Assembly: GCF_013177295.1 (NCBI RefSeq)
Contig: NZ_CP053642.1
Location: 1,984,001 to 2,048,000, forward strand
Direction of reading: 5' to 3'
DNA from: Actinomyces marmotae
GTDB lineage: Bacteria; Actinomycetota; Actinomycetes; Actinomycetales; Actinomycetaceae
DNA length: 64,000 nt
The notes under the pieces were generated by a model that saw nothing but the letters and a program-made list of their open reading frames with translations, searched no databases and was not told the origin of the DNA. Shown piece after piece: positions 16,948 through 26,122 of this stretch. A program made the translations under genes and the position numbers. The number at the start of each line of letters is the position of its first letter. Within the stretch, counting starts at the first letter, position 1.

Positions 16948-19133
16948 CAACTCCCCTGCCTGCCTTGGCCCAGGACGTCCTCCCAGCCGGAGGAGGCCGA
17001 CCAGGTGTGGTCATCCGAGCGCTGGGAGCCCTCGACCCCGCTCCCGCCCTGCGGAGCCCTGCCCGGTTGGCCGGGCCGTCCCGGCACGGCCCCGCTGATC
17101 GGCTCAGCGATCTGCGGGGCCTGATCGACGAAGGGGCTGGGCGCGGGAGGGGCGGGCGGCACCGGCACGGAGGGGGCGCCGGGCATCCCGGGGCCGAGAG
17201 GCGCGGCGTCGGCGATCGAGGGGCCCTGGGCGAGGGCTTCCTTGACCATGGCGGCGGGGACGGTTTCGCTGAAGGGCTCCTCCTCGTCCCCCACCGGGGC
17301 GGCCGACGGCGCGGACAGGAGGTCGGGGACACCCTGCGACCGCGGGGCCCGCTCGCCGGATCCGGCCCCCTGCGAGGAGCCCGCGGGGGTGTCGGCGGGC
17401 ACGTACTGGCCGGTGGGGAGCTTGGGCAGGGCGTCGGAGTCGACCCAGTCCAGGGCGAGCCAGCGGATGCCGTCGCGGTCCGGGGCCTGCTCCGCCAGGG
17501 CGGCGACGCTCTGGCCGTCGATCTCGGCGAAGGCGTCCGCCTGGGACCAGGGCAGCAGCACGAAGGAGCGGCTGGCGGCGCGCGGGTGCGGGAGGGTGAG
17601 CTCGGGATCGTCCGAGCGAAGGTCGGAGTAGGTGATGACGTCAGCGTCGAGGGTGCGCGGTCCCTTCGGCTCCAGGCGCACGCGCCCGGCGTCGGCCTCC
17701 AGGCGCTGGCAGAGGGCCAGGATGTCCTTCGCGGGCAGGCTCGTGCGGGCGAGGACCACCGTGTTGAGGTAGTCGGGCTGCTCGGCGGCGCCGGGCTCGG
17801 TGACGGCGGCGGTGCGCGCCAGGGGGGCGATGGCCGTCACCTCGACGCCCTCGGCGCCCTGAAGGGTGCGGACGGCGCGTCGCAGGCTGGGGACGACCTC
17901 ACCAAGATTGCCCCCCAAAGCGATGACGACGGGCACCGGGGTGGCGGGTGCCTCCGCGAGGGGGTCGACGACGGGCTCGACGGGAAGCGGGACCGCATCC
18001 GCGACCGCGGCGTGGCCGGGCTCAACAGCGTGGTAGTGGGGCGCGGTGGAGGAGCCGGCTCCAATGGGGTAGTCGGCGCCCTCAGCGCCCGCGGCGTGGG
18101 CCGGGGAGTCGAGGCGATCGTCGTCGGGCCGGGCGTGCGCGTCCATGCCGAGCGGGGCGGGCGCGGCGTGAGGGGCCGCGTCGTCGATGAGGGTCATGGC
18201 CCCGGCATCGTGGGTGGTGGCGCCCTCGAAGCCCACCCCCTCGGTCCAGGTCTCGTGGGAGTCCTCGCCCAGAGCGCCTCCGACGGGCTCGGCGTGGTTG
18301 ACCGGGGCGGCGGCCCAGGGCTGGTCCGCGGGGCCGGCCTGGAGGGGGCCGGCCTGCCCCGACTCGCCCCGCGGGGCATCGGGCGCCTCGGCGTGACCGG
18401 CGGAGTCGGCCGACAGCCCGGGCGCGCTGAAGTCCTGGGCGAGTGGGGCCTCAAGCGCGCCGGGCCAGGAATCGCCGGCGGCGTCGAGCCGACCGGTGAA
18501 GGCGCCCGGGAAAGGGGGCGCGTCGTTGGCCGGCTCAGCCGCGTGCGCGCCGGCGGGCGCCGAGGAGACCGACGGCGCGGACGGCAGCGGGAGGCCCGTG
18601 GGCAGTGGGGGCGCCGAGGCGCCGGCGGCGGCCGCGTAGGGGGCCGCCGACGGCGCGCTCGCCACGACCGGGGCACTGGCCACCGCGGGCGCGCTCGCCA
18701 CGACGGGCGCGCTCGTCGCCGAGGAGAGCACGGATGCCGCCGCCTCGGACAGGCGCGAGATGGAGACGGAGACGTCGTCGAAGGCGACTTCGAGGGGCGC
18801 GTTGGGCTTGTGGATCGTGACCTCCACGGCCATGACCCGGGGGAAGGCGAGGACCGTCTCACTGATCCGCTCGGCGAGGGTCTCCAGGAGGGCCACGGGC
18901 TCGCCCTCGATGAGTGCGACCACCGCATTGGCGACCGCGGAGTAGTCAACGGCGTCGTTGAGGGAGTCGGTCACCGCGGCGACAGCGGTGCCACGCGGGC
19001 CGAGGTCGAGGGTGATGTCGGCGGTGAAGATCTGCCCCTCGGAGCGCTCGAAGGGGAGGACTCCGTGGTAACCGCGGGCGGACAGGCCGGTGAGGCGGAT
19101 CCTGTCGGAGGAGGAGGTGGTGACGGTGCTCAT
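16947..19133 (-). CDS. folKB: fused dihydroneopterin aldolase / HPPK (FolB-FolK) with long linker
   Basis: A 728-residue bifunctional folate enzyme. Residues about 8-130 are FolB (GYHGVLPFERSEGQIFTADI, VDYSAVANAV, ETLAERI), which splits dihydroneopterin to 6-hydroxymethyl-dihydropterin. Residues about 389-555 are FolK (VVIALGGNLG, PDYLNTVV, GPRTLDADVI, LPHPRA), which pyrophosphorylates it. Between them is an Ala/Pro-rich, apparently disordered linker of about 260 residues, and a further low-complexity tail of about 170 residues follows. The fusion occurs in related actinobacteria; the linker and tail are unusually long. It overlaps folP by four bases upstream and DUF3180 downstream. Confidence 0.9.
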   Translation of the reverse strand: MSTVTTSSSDRIRLTGLSARGYHGVLPFERSEGQIFTADITLDLGPRGTAVAAVTDSLNDAVDYSAVANAVVALIEGEPVALLETLAERISETVLAFPRVMAVEVTIHKPNAPLEVAFDDVSVSISRLSEAAASVLSSATSAPVVASAPAVASAPVVASAPSAAPYAAAAGASAPPLPTGLPLPSAPSVSSAPAGAHAAEPANDAPPFPGAFTGRLDAAGDSWPGALEAPLAQDFSAPGLSADSAGHAEAPDAPRGESGQAGPLQAGPADQPWAAAPVNHAEPVGGALGEDSHETWTEGVGFEGATTHDAGAMTLIDDAAPHAAPAPLGMDAHARPDDDRLDSPAHAAGAEGADYPIGAGSSTAPHYHAVEPGHAAVADAVPLPVEPVVDPLAEAPATPVPVVIALGGNLGEVVPSLRRAVRTLQGAEGVEVTAIAPLARTAAVTEPGAAEQPDYLNTVVLARTSLPAKDILALCQRLEADAGRVRLEPKGPRTLDADVITYSDLRSDDPELTLPHPRAASRSFVLLPWSQADAFAEIDGQSVAALAEQAPDRDGIRWLALDWVDSDALPKLPTGQYVPADTPAGSSQGAGSGERAPRSQGVPDLLSAPSAAPVGDEEEPFSETVPAAMVKEALAQGPSIADAAPLGPGMPGAPSVPVPPAPPAPSPFVDQAPQIAEPISGAVPGRPGQPGRAPQGGSGVEGSQRSDDHTWSASSGWEDVLGQGRQGS

Positions 19134-19999
19134 CGGGGGTCCTTCCAGAGGGAGGCGGTGCGGATGGCATCCCGGTTGGCCGGGATCTCGTGGACTCTCA
19201 CGGCCCAGGCCCCGGCTGCGGCGGCCAGGGCGGTGGTGGCGGCGGTGGCGGCGTCGCGCCCCGTGGGCTCGGCATCCGGCGGCGCGGCAGCGGCGAGGAA
19301 GCGCTTGCGGGAGGAGCCGATGAGGACGGGCAGGCCCAGATCCTCGCGCAGGCGGGCGGTGGCGGCCAGGAGTTCCCAGGACTGCGGGTGGGTCTTGGCG
19401 AAACCCAGTCCGGGGTCGACGACGATCTGGGAGTCGCGCGCGCCCGCGGCGGTTAGGGAGTCGAGGCGCTGGCGCAACTCGGCCTCCACCCCGGCGACGA
19501 CGCCGTCGGGGTAGTCGGTGAGCTCATTCATGGTCTCCGGCGTGCCGCGCATGTGCTGGCAGATGTACACGGCGCCGGAGGAGGCCACGAGGGGGTGCAT
19601 GGCCGGATCGGCCAGGCCCCCGGAGACGTCGTTGATGATGAGGGCGCCGGCCTCAAGGGCGGCAGCGGCGGTGGAGGCATGGGTGGTGTCCACGGAGATG
19701 ACGGCCCCCTCGGCGGCGAGCGCGCTGATAACCGGCAGGACGCGCTCGGCCTCGTCGGCCGGGGTGATGGGGGCGGCGCCGGGGCGGGTGGATTCCCCGC
19801 CGATGTCGAGGATGTCCGCGCCCTGAGCCAGGAGCTCGCGCGCGTGGGCGATGGCGGCCTCGGGGGTGGACCAGCGGCCGCCGTCGGAGAAGGAGTCCGG
19901 GGTGACGTTGACGATCCCCATGAGGAGGCACCGGTCATCGGCGAGCGAGCCGGGCAGAGGCTCCGGCCTGAGTCGGGGGGCGTCCTGATGCGCAGTCAC
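19130..19999 (-). CDS. folP: dihydropteroate synthase
   Basis: A 289-residue FolP that condenses para-aminobenzoate with hydroxymethyl-dihydropterin pyrophosphate and is the sulfonamide target. Signatures are GIVNVTPDSFSDGG, DIGGESTRPGA, the INDVSGG block, DPGLGFAKT and a late RVHE motif. It starts with GTG at 19999 and overlaps the folB-folK fusion by four bases. A 366-bp gap separates it from folE, which is larger than any other gap in this run. Confidence 0.93.
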   Translation of the reverse strand: MTAHQDAPRLRPEPLPGSLADDRCLLMGIVNVTPDSFSDGGRWSTPEAAIAHARELLAQGADILDIGGESTRPGAAPITPADEAERVLPVISALAAEGAVISVDTTHASTAAAALEAGALIINDVSGGLADPAMHPLVASSGAVYICQHMRGTPETMNELTDYPDGVVAGVEAELRQRLDSLTAAGARDSQIVVDPGLGFAKTHPQSWELLAATARLREDLGLPVLIGSSRKRFLAAAAPPDAEPTGRDAATAATTALAAAAGAWAVRVHEIPANRDAIRTASLWKDPR

Positions 20000-20365
20000 C
20001 GCCCCAGGCTAACGGGTCTGAGCCGAGATGGGCTGTTTCAGCGACCACTGTGAGCGCCGGCTCGCCCTGGAGGGCGCTCGCGGGTGGGTGGCGGGCGGGC
20101 GTCCATCAAGAGGCCGAAACGAGCCCGCCGAACCCCTCAATCGCAGTATTCCCAAGGATCTCACGCGCTTCTAACGCCGACGGCGCCCGACCATCCGCTG
20201 GGCGGAGGAGTTGAGCGCCCCATGAGCGTTATCGAATCGCAGCACGTCACCACGTCAGCGGGCCCCGTCGTCGAGGCCGAGGCGCGATGGGGGGATCAAG
20301 ATCGGGGCCTCCAAGCACGATAAGTCCTCCTTCGGCCAAGCGATCTTCTCCAGGTTCCGCGCCGC
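20000..20365. other. folE-folP gap with possible frameshifted small-gene remnant
   Basis: No intact gene is recognised. On the plus strand, ATG 20222 opens a frame reading MSVIESQHVTTSAGPV; after a G-run near 20287-20292 the protein-like reading continues in the next frame as IKIGASKHDKSSFGQAIFSR before running into folE antisense. This could be a truncated, frameshifted foreign gene, or chance. No homologue is recognised. Confidence 0.25.
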
Positions 20366-20938
20366 TCAGTGCCTCCCGCCCTGGATGAGGCTCATCGCCT
20401 CGGCGCGGGTGGCGGCCTTGCGCAACTGGCCGCGCACCGCGGAGGTGACGGTGTTGGTCCCGGGCTTGCGCACGCCCCGCATCGACATGCACAGGTGCTC
20501 GGCCTCGACGACGACGAGCACCCCGGAGCACTCCAGGCGCTCCACGAGCGCGTCGGCGATCTGGGCGGTGAGCCTCTCCTGGACCTGGGGTCGGCGCGCG
20601 TAGCCCTCGACGAGCCGCGCCAGCTTGGACAGCCCCGTGACCCTCCCCCGCTCCCCGGGCAGGTAGGCGACATGGGCGACCCCGTGGAAGGGCAGGAGGT
20701 GGTGCTCGCACACGGAGTACATGGGGATGTCGCGCACGAGGATCATCTCGTGGTGACCGACCTCGAAGACCCGCTCCACGTGCTTGCCCGGGTCCTCATC
20801 GAGCCCCGAGAAGAGCTCGGCGTAGGCGCGGGCCATCCTCTCGGGGGTCTCGCGCAGGCCCTCCCGGTTCGGATCCTCGCCGACGGCGATCAGCAGGTCG
20901 CGGACGGCACGGCGCACGCCCTCGGCGTCGTAGGTCAT
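20366..20938 (-). CDS. folE: GTP cyclohydrolase I
   Basis: A 190-residue FolE that converts GTP to dihydroneopterin triphosphate, the first folate step. It shows the zinc-binding pattern with [11 protein letters not shown] (Cys-Glu-His-His), [21 protein letters not shown] and [16 protein letters not shown] with the second metal-binding cysteine. The start ATG at 20938 overlaps the ftsH stop by three bases within ATGA, so the two are co-translated. Confidence 0.94.
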   Translation of the reverse strand: MTYDAEGVRRAVRDLLIAVGEDPNREGLRETPERMARAYAELFSGLDEDPGKHVERVFEVGHHEMILVRDIPMYSVCEHHLLPFHGVAHVAYLPGERGRVTGLSKLARLVEGYARRPQVQERLTAQIADALVERLECSGVLVVVEAEHLCMSMRGVRKPGTNTVTSAVRGQLRKAATRAEAMSLIQGGRH

Positions 20939-23055
20939 GCGCGGGGGCCCTCGGAGCCGAGCGTGGGATCGGCATGCGTCGCCGTGCCCGCCCCGGCGGC
21001 GAGGCGGCGCGGGAGGCGAGATCCGGCGAAGGAGCCGGCGACGCCCTCGGGCAGGACGAGGCTCTCATCGGCGGACCACAGGGGCCGCTCGGGCTGCTTG
21101 ATGACGGGGGCGAAGATCTCCTCCAGGTCCTTCTCCAGGAGGGTCTCCTTCTCCAGGAGCTGGGTGGCCAAGTCCTCCAGGACATCGCGGTTGCGGGTGA
21201 GGATCTCCCAGGCCTCCCGGTGGGCGGCGTCGAGGAGGGCGCGGACCTCGGCGTCGACCTGGGCGGCGACCGCCTCGGAGAAGTCCCGGTTGGTGGCGGA
21301 CAGGCCCAGGACGGTCTCGTTCTCGGTGGTGCCGAGCTTGACAGCCCCGACACTGCGGGTCATGCCGAAGTCGGTGACCATGCGGCGGGCGGTGCCAGTG
21401 GCCTTCTCGATGTCGTTGGAGGCGCCGGTGGTGGGATCGCGGAAGACGATCTCCTCTGCCGCGCGCCCGCCCATGGCGTACACGAGCTGGTCGAGGAGCT
21501 CGTTGCGGGTGGTGGAGTACTTGTCGTCCGCGGGCATGACCATCGTGTAGCCCAGGGCTTTGCCTCGCGGGAGGATCGTCACCTTGGTGACGGGGTCGGA
21601 GTAGGCGCCGGCGGCGGCGCACAGGGCGTGGCCGGCCTCGTGGTAGGCGGTGACGGCCTTCTCATGGTCGTTCATGACGCGAGTGCGCTTCTGGGGGCCG
21701 GCGATGACGCGGTCAATGGCCTCGTCCAGGGCGCGGTTGTCGATGAGCTGCGCGTTGGAGCGGGCGGTGAGCAGGGCGGCCTCGTTGAGGACGTTGGCGA
21801 GGTCGGCGCCGGTGAAGCCGGGGGTGCGCTTGGCGACCTGGTCGAGGTCGACGTCGGCAGTCATCGGCTTGCCCTTGGCGTGGACCTTGAGGATGGCGGC
21901 GCGCCCGGCCATGTCGGGGGCCTCCACGGAGACCTGGCGGTCGAAGCGACCGGGGCGCAGGAGGGCGGGGTCGAGGACATCGGGCCGGTTGGTGGCGGCG
22001 ATGAGGATGACGTTGGTGGCGGCGTCGAAGCCGTCCATCTCGACGAGGAGCTGGTTGAGGGTCTGCTCGCGCTCATCGTGGCCGCCGCCCATGCCGGAGC
22101 CGCGGTGGCGCCCGACCGCGTCGATCTCGTCGACGAAGATGATGGCGGGGGCGTTCTCCTTGGCCTGGTCGAAGAGATCGCGCACGCGGGAGGCGCCGAC
22201 GCCGACGAACATCTCAACGAATTCCGAGCCGCTCATGGAGAAGAATGGCACTCCCGCCTCGCCGGCCACGGCCTTGGCCAGCAGGGTCTTGCCCGTCCCG
22301 GGAGGGCCGTAGAGGAGGACGCCCTTGGGGATCTTGGCGCCGACGGCCTTGAACTTCTCGGGCTCGGAGAGGAACTCGCGGATCTCCTCGAGCTCCTCAA
22401 CGGCCTCGTCCTCACCGGCGACGTCGTCGAAGGTGACGTCGGGCATTTCCTTGGAGCCGATCTTGGCCTTGGACTTACCGAAGCCGAGGGGGCCGGACGA
22501 GCCGCCGGAGACACGGCTCATGAGGAACCAGAGCAGGCCCAGGAAGAAGAGCATGGGCAGCGTGATCTGGATCAGGGAGCCCCACCAGGAGCTGGTGGGG
22601 ACCACCGAGTTGAAACCGCCGACGGGCGCGGCCTTCTGAACGAGCTCGTCGACCTGCTCAGCCTGGGCGTCGGTGTAGGTGAACTGGACCTTGTCACCGA
22701 CCTGCCGATCCTGCTGGCCGGGAAGCTTGGCCTTGGCGGTGTAGGGGGCGGCGAGGTCAAGCTCGACCCGGTTGGTGCCGTCGATGACGGTGATCGACTT
22801 GATGGTGGTGCCATCACGGAGGATGGCCAGGCCGTCGGAGGTGTCGATGGCGCGGTAGCCGCTGAGCGAGGAGAAGAGGGCCCAGATGAGAACGGCGACG
22901 AGCACGATGGGGGCGGCCCACATGAAGGGGCTGCCAAGGGCGCCCTTGCGCTTGCGGTTCTTCTTGTCGCCGCGACCGGAGGGGTCGCGGCGGTCGCTGT
23001 TGCCGCCCCGCCCCCCGGAGGGAGTGAACTTGGGGCTTTGGCCAGGCTTCTTCAT
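20935..23055 (-). CDS. ftsH: ATP-dependent zinc metalloprotease FtsH
   Basis: A 706-residue membrane AAA+ protease that degrades misfolded membrane and regulatory proteins. After a basic N-terminus come TM1 ([20 protein letters not shown]), an extracytoplasmic domain and TM2 ([18 protein letters not shown]). The AAA domain has Walker A GPPGTGKT, Walker [12 protein letters not shown] and the SRH. The zinc protease motif is HEAGH. It is followed by folE with a four-base overlap, the usual actinobacterial order. Its normal upstream neighbour hpt is displaced to 34786 by the defence island. Confidence 0.95.
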   Translation of the reverse strand: MKKPGQSPKFTPSGGRGGNSDRRDPSGRGDKKNRKRKGALGSPFMWAAPIVLVAVLIWALFSSLSGYRAIDTSDGLAILRDGTTIKSITVIDGTNRVELDLAAPYTAKAKLPGQQDRQVGDKVQFTYTDAQAEQVDELVQKAAPVGGFNSVVPTSSWWGSLIQITLPMLFFLGLLWFLMSRVSGGSSGPLGFGKSKAKIGSKEMPDVTFDDVAGEDEAVEELEEIREFLSEPEKFKAVGAKIPKGVLLYGPPGTGKTLLAKAVAGEAGVPFFSMSGSEFVEMFVGVGASRVRDLFDQAKENAPAIIFVDEIDAVGRHRGSGMGGGHDEREQTLNQLLVEMDGFDAATNVILIAATNRPDVLDPALLRPGRFDRQVSVEAPDMAGRAAILKVHAKGKPMTADVDLDQVAKRTPGFTGADLANVLNEAALLTARSNAQLIDNRALDEAIDRVIAGPQKRTRVMNDHEKAVTAYHEAGHALCAAAGAYSDPVTKVTILPRGKALGYTMVMPADDKYSTTRNELLDQLVYAMGGRAAEEIVFRDPTTGASNDIEKATGTARRMVTDFGMTRSVGAVKLGTTENETVLGLSATNRDFSEAVAAQVDAEVRALLDAAHREAWEILTRNRDVLEDLATQLLEKETLLEKDLEEIFAPVIKQPERPLWSADESLVLPEGVAGSFAGSRLPRRLAAGAGTATHADPTLGSEGPRA

Positions 23056-23191
23056 GGGCGGTGCGTCCCTTCAACGTACCCGGAGCGTCATTCTGGTCCG
23101 ACGCTATCCCATGAGGCTGCGGATCACCTCACCCGCTTCCCTTCCGTTCGCGCCGGGCGTGGGTGGGAATGGCTCTGTAGCCGCCCGGCGC

Positions 23192-23590
23192 TCAGGCCCG
23201 GCGGCGCGCGCAGGCGAGGCGGCGCGCGGCGACCACCTGCCCGTCGGCGTCGCGCACGAGGTCGTCGGGCCACACGAGGTCCGTGCGGTCGGGGTAGTGC
23301 TCGGCAACGACGCGGCTGGTGACGTAGAGGACACCGGGGCGCGCATCGGGCAGGGGCGGGTCGATTCCCTGCCAGGTGGCGCCGACGACGAGCGGGAGGG
23401 CGACGGCGGCATCCGGGTTGTCGGGGCGGGCCGGGTCGGCGACGGTGAGGGCCTGCCGGCTCGGCTCTGACAGCAAAAGGCGGGGCACCGTGCCCGAGGC
23501 CGGGAAGCGCACCGGAGTCGTGCCGTCACCCGGATCGACGACAACGTCGTGCGGGGTGAGGTTGATGAGGGTCACCGGTGCGTCGTTCAT
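23192..23590 (-). CDS. small NLTPH-motif protein coupled to the CARF-HEPN gene
   Basis: A 132-residue protein of unknown function. It begins [18 protein letters not shown], has FPASGTVPR, and ends with a block reading [35 protein letters not shown] recognise the NLTPH opening and the S-x-x-V-A...R-x-D-L-V...VRD ending as a small protein type scattered through actinobacteria and their phages, without a known activity. Its start overlaps the stop of the CARF-HEPN gene by four bases (23587-23590), so the two are made from one message. This context suggests a regulator, inhibitor or signal-degrading partner of that nuclease; this is inference. Confidence 0.55.
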   Translation of the reverse strand: MNDAPVTLINLTPHDVVVDPGDGTTPVRFPASGTVPRLLLSEPSRQALTVADPARPDNPDAAVALPLVVGATWQGIDPPLPDARPGVLYVTSRVVAEHYPDRTDLVWPDDLVRDADGQVVAARRLACARRRA

Positions 23591-25941
23591 CGCGTTGTCC
23601 CATGGGCGCTGCCCTGTTGCTCGCTGACCTTGCGGCGCAGCCCGTCCAGTCTGTCCGCCCAGTCACTGACGGTGACACCATGCGTCTCGGTCACTGTCCT
23701 GACAGCGCGGTCAATGAGCTGCGCGTAGGTGCACGACTCCTGCTGAGCATAGTGTTGAAGGACGTGAGCGGTGGCCCCCTGCAGGTCGCGGTCACCGTGG
23801 TTGAGAGGTACTTCGTCACGGACTTGCACGAGGAGTCGGAGGAGAACCATGGCGTCCTCGGAATCCAGGTCCGCAGGGGCCCCGGACTCTGACGGCTTGC
23901 GGTGAGCCAGGATCTGGGGTTCACGAAAGGCCTCGCTCCGTCTGCTCCTAGGTGGGAGGCTCAGCAGCTCGCCGACAATGGTCGCCAACCGGACCTGCGC
24001 ATCGGGTTCGACATGGTCAATACGAGTGCCGACCGAGCGCATGACGCTCAAGACAGTGCTGGCGCAGCCATCAAGATCCTGACTCCTTACCGCAGTGAGG
24101 AGGTCGTCCGACAAAGCGATCGCGTCATCAGCCAGGCCCGCCATGGCCGGGTCACCCAACGCGAGCAGACGCGCTGCAGTTAGCAGGTCGAGACGGTCGA
24201 GGCAGTGCTCAGCAGCCGTGAGCAGCGCCTCTCGGACGTCACGGTCGAGCCCAAACTGGTGGAACTGGAGCTCTTCCGCACCAGGGCCGTTCTTTACGGA
24301 GGACATAAGGAAAACAGGAATGCCGTGGCGGGCACCGAAGACCTGTGCGGCACGCAGGAGCGCGATGACGACAGGCTTTTCCCCCACGACGGTCGTCACG
24401 ATGGCGCGTGGGCGTCTCGGACGGTTCTTGAGCCACCCATCGGCAAGACTCTGCACCCGTCTCATTCCCTCCTCGGCATCCGCGGACACGATCCCGTTAT
24501 CCGTGGTCGGTCTGCCGTAGGAGCAGACGGTCAAGCCATCCGCGCCAGCAGAATCCCATTCCTGATTGCGAGAGAAGGAGTCAGCAGTGATCTCATCGGC
24601 GACACGTCGCCCATCCTCCACAGTCTCTTCGGAGCAGAGGAGCAACGCGTCGAGAGTCAGGGGTGCATCGACAGCACATGCACGGCGCAGAGCCGCGGCC
24701 GGTTCCTGTGACATCATCGTCGCGGCGATCGGAGGGCGCCGGATGTCGGCCGCAGGCAGCTTTCCCTGACCACTCAAAAGACACACATCACCCGAGGGCC
24801 ACGACAACCAGTCGGGCCTGTCGCCCAGCAACACGGGGAGGCACTCCCTGAGTTCCTCGGTCGCGGTCTTGAGCTCATGAGTCGCCGCGTTGCCTATATC
24901 GACCAGGTACTTCTTCCCGACGAGCCAGGCATCCGGCTCCGCTAGGGTTTCCTGCAGGGAGCTCCGGTGGAGATTGCCGATCGCCTTCCCGATCATGATC
25001 GGCTCACCCTTGCCGTTGAGCGTGGCATCAGGGTACTGGTCAGGTGCCTCTCCCGTCTCGCCCAGGTACTCGCACCGCCGACGCCGGTACTCCGCCACTA
25101 GCCAAGCACGCAGCGCCATGCCCGCCGCCAGGTCCCCGCGGGCAACGTCGGCCCACAGCAGCACCGCAAGATCCTCGGGGGCGGCACTCACGGCTTCCTC
25201 ACCCACCGCTCGCCGGACGGCACTCGCGGCATTCTGGAACTCGTCAGGGAGGACCTCGCGACGGCGCTCGTACTCTGCATTGAGGACCGTAGGTAGTCCT
25301 AGGCCCATAAGCCATCCCCGCAGGGGATCCTCCTGCGAAGTGACGGACATATCGATTCGCGGCGCGATTCCAGCCCGGGGATCGTCCCTGGCCCGGTCAA
25401 TGAGGAGGAGAGACCACTCGGCGGGGTGGGTTGCGGCGGCGGCGCCAGCCACGCTCATGAGGACCGAGTTCGAGCCGCCTGCCAGCGCCAGGGCAACGTG
25501 CCCCTCGTGCCCGCCGATGGCGTATTCGAGTTTCTCATGGTCGCATGCGCTGGGGTTGAGTCCGTTCTCAAGGACGAGCGCGTCGAGAACGCGCAGGTTG
25601 CGCCCCTTCAACAAGGCAAGGCCATCGGATTCGCACACCCTCGCCAACGCCTGGCGGACCGCCAGCGCCAAATCCTCCGTGGAACCCCGGCCCCCTGCGG
25701 CACCGATGACGAGCACCTTGAGCGACTCGCCCTTAGCCTCCTGGATCCCGGCGGCGGCCACCAACTCCTTGCGCAGCGGGCTGAGAGCCCCGTCGGCGAA
25801 CCAGTCGCCATCGTCGGTCAGGCCGAGCAGCCCGGCTGCCTCATGGCCGTCAGCGTCCCGCAACAGGCTCAGACGCTCAGAGCCGTCTTGTCTCGGCTGA
25901 AGCCCGAGGTCGGCGTTGCCCACCACGTGTACGAGCAGCAT
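23587..25941 (-). CDS. large CARF-HEPN-like CRISPR accessory ribonuclease
   Basis: A 784-residue protein divergent from the Cas10 operon. Residues about 1-190 look like a CARF/Rossmann region ([25 protein letters not shown], and [17 protein letters not shown] in the ligand-loop position). Residues about 405-590 look like a second one ([40 protein letters not shown]). The C-terminal helical part contains [13 protein letters not shown], an R-x(6)-H pattern of the HEPN ribonuclease type. The architecture suggests a Csm6/Csx1-like RNase switched on by cyclic oligoadenylate from Cas10. The ATG at 25941 has GGGAG seven bases upstream. The family label rests on motif reading, not alignment. Confidence 0.65.
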   Translation of the reverse strand: MLLVHVVGNADLGLQPRQDGSERLSLLRDADGHEAAGLLGLTDDGDWFADGALSPLRKELVAAAGIQEAKGESLKVLVIGAAGGRGSTEDLALAVRQALARVCESDGLALLKGRNLRVLDALVLENGLNPSACDHEKLEYAIGGHEGHVALALAGGSNSVLMSVAGAAAATHPAEWSLLLIDRARDDPRAGIAPRIDMSVTSQEDPLRGWLMGLGLPTVLNAEYERRREVLPDEFQNAASAVRRAVGEEAVSAAPEDLAVLLWADVARGDLAAGMALRAWLVAEYRRRRCEYLGETGEAPDQYPDATLNGKGEPIMIGKAIGNLHRSSLQETLAEPDAWLVGKKYLVDIGNAATHELKTATEELRECLPVLLGDRPDWLSWPSGDVCLLSGQGKLPAADIRRPPIAATMMSQEPAAALRRACAVDAPLTLDALLLCSEETVEDGRRVADEITADSFSRNQEWDSAGADGLTVCSYGRPTTDNGIVSADAEEGMRRVQSLADGWLKNRPRRPRAIVTTVVGEKPVVIALLRAAQVFGARHGIPVFLMSSVKNGPGAEELQFHQFGLDRDVREALLTAAEHCLDRLDLLTAARLLALGDPAMAGLADDAIALSDDLLTAVRSQDLDGCASTVLSVMRSVGTRIDHVEPDAQVRLATIVGELLSLPPRSRRSEAFREPQILAHRKPSESGAPADLDSEDAMVLLRLLVQVRDEVPLNHGDRDLQGATAHVLQHYAQQESCTYAQLIDRAVRTVTETHGVTVSDWADRLDGLRRKVSEQQGSAHGTTR

Positions 25942-26122
25942 CACTCATCTCCCACATCCGCGCTCGCGGGCTCCCTGACGCCACGCAGCCGCGCGGCAGA
26001 ACTCTCTCACACACGCGGCTCGCAGGCGCCCCCAGGGGCGGTTTCGGCGCTCTCCTCACACACCCGCCAGTAACGTGACATACTGCACACACCTGTCCCA
26101 CCCCTCCCTACAGAGGAGCACC
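25942..26122. promoter_or_regulatory. divergent promoter region of the type III locus
   Basis: The 181 bp between the CARF-HEPN gene and cas10 must hold both promoters. On the plus strand CATACT at 26079-26084 is a reasonable -10 for the cas operon, giving a leader of about 30 bases that ends in GAGGAG before the cas10 start. No clear operator is seen. Confidence 0.4.

Noticed and set aside
16965..19514. An 849-codon open frame antisense to folB-folK and folP
   Set aside because: It is a shadow of the GC-rich sense genes, with low-complexity translation and no recognisable domain.
20974..23322. A 782-codon open frame antisense to ftsH
   Set aside because: ftsH on the other strand has all AAA+ and zinc-protease motifs; the antisense product has none.
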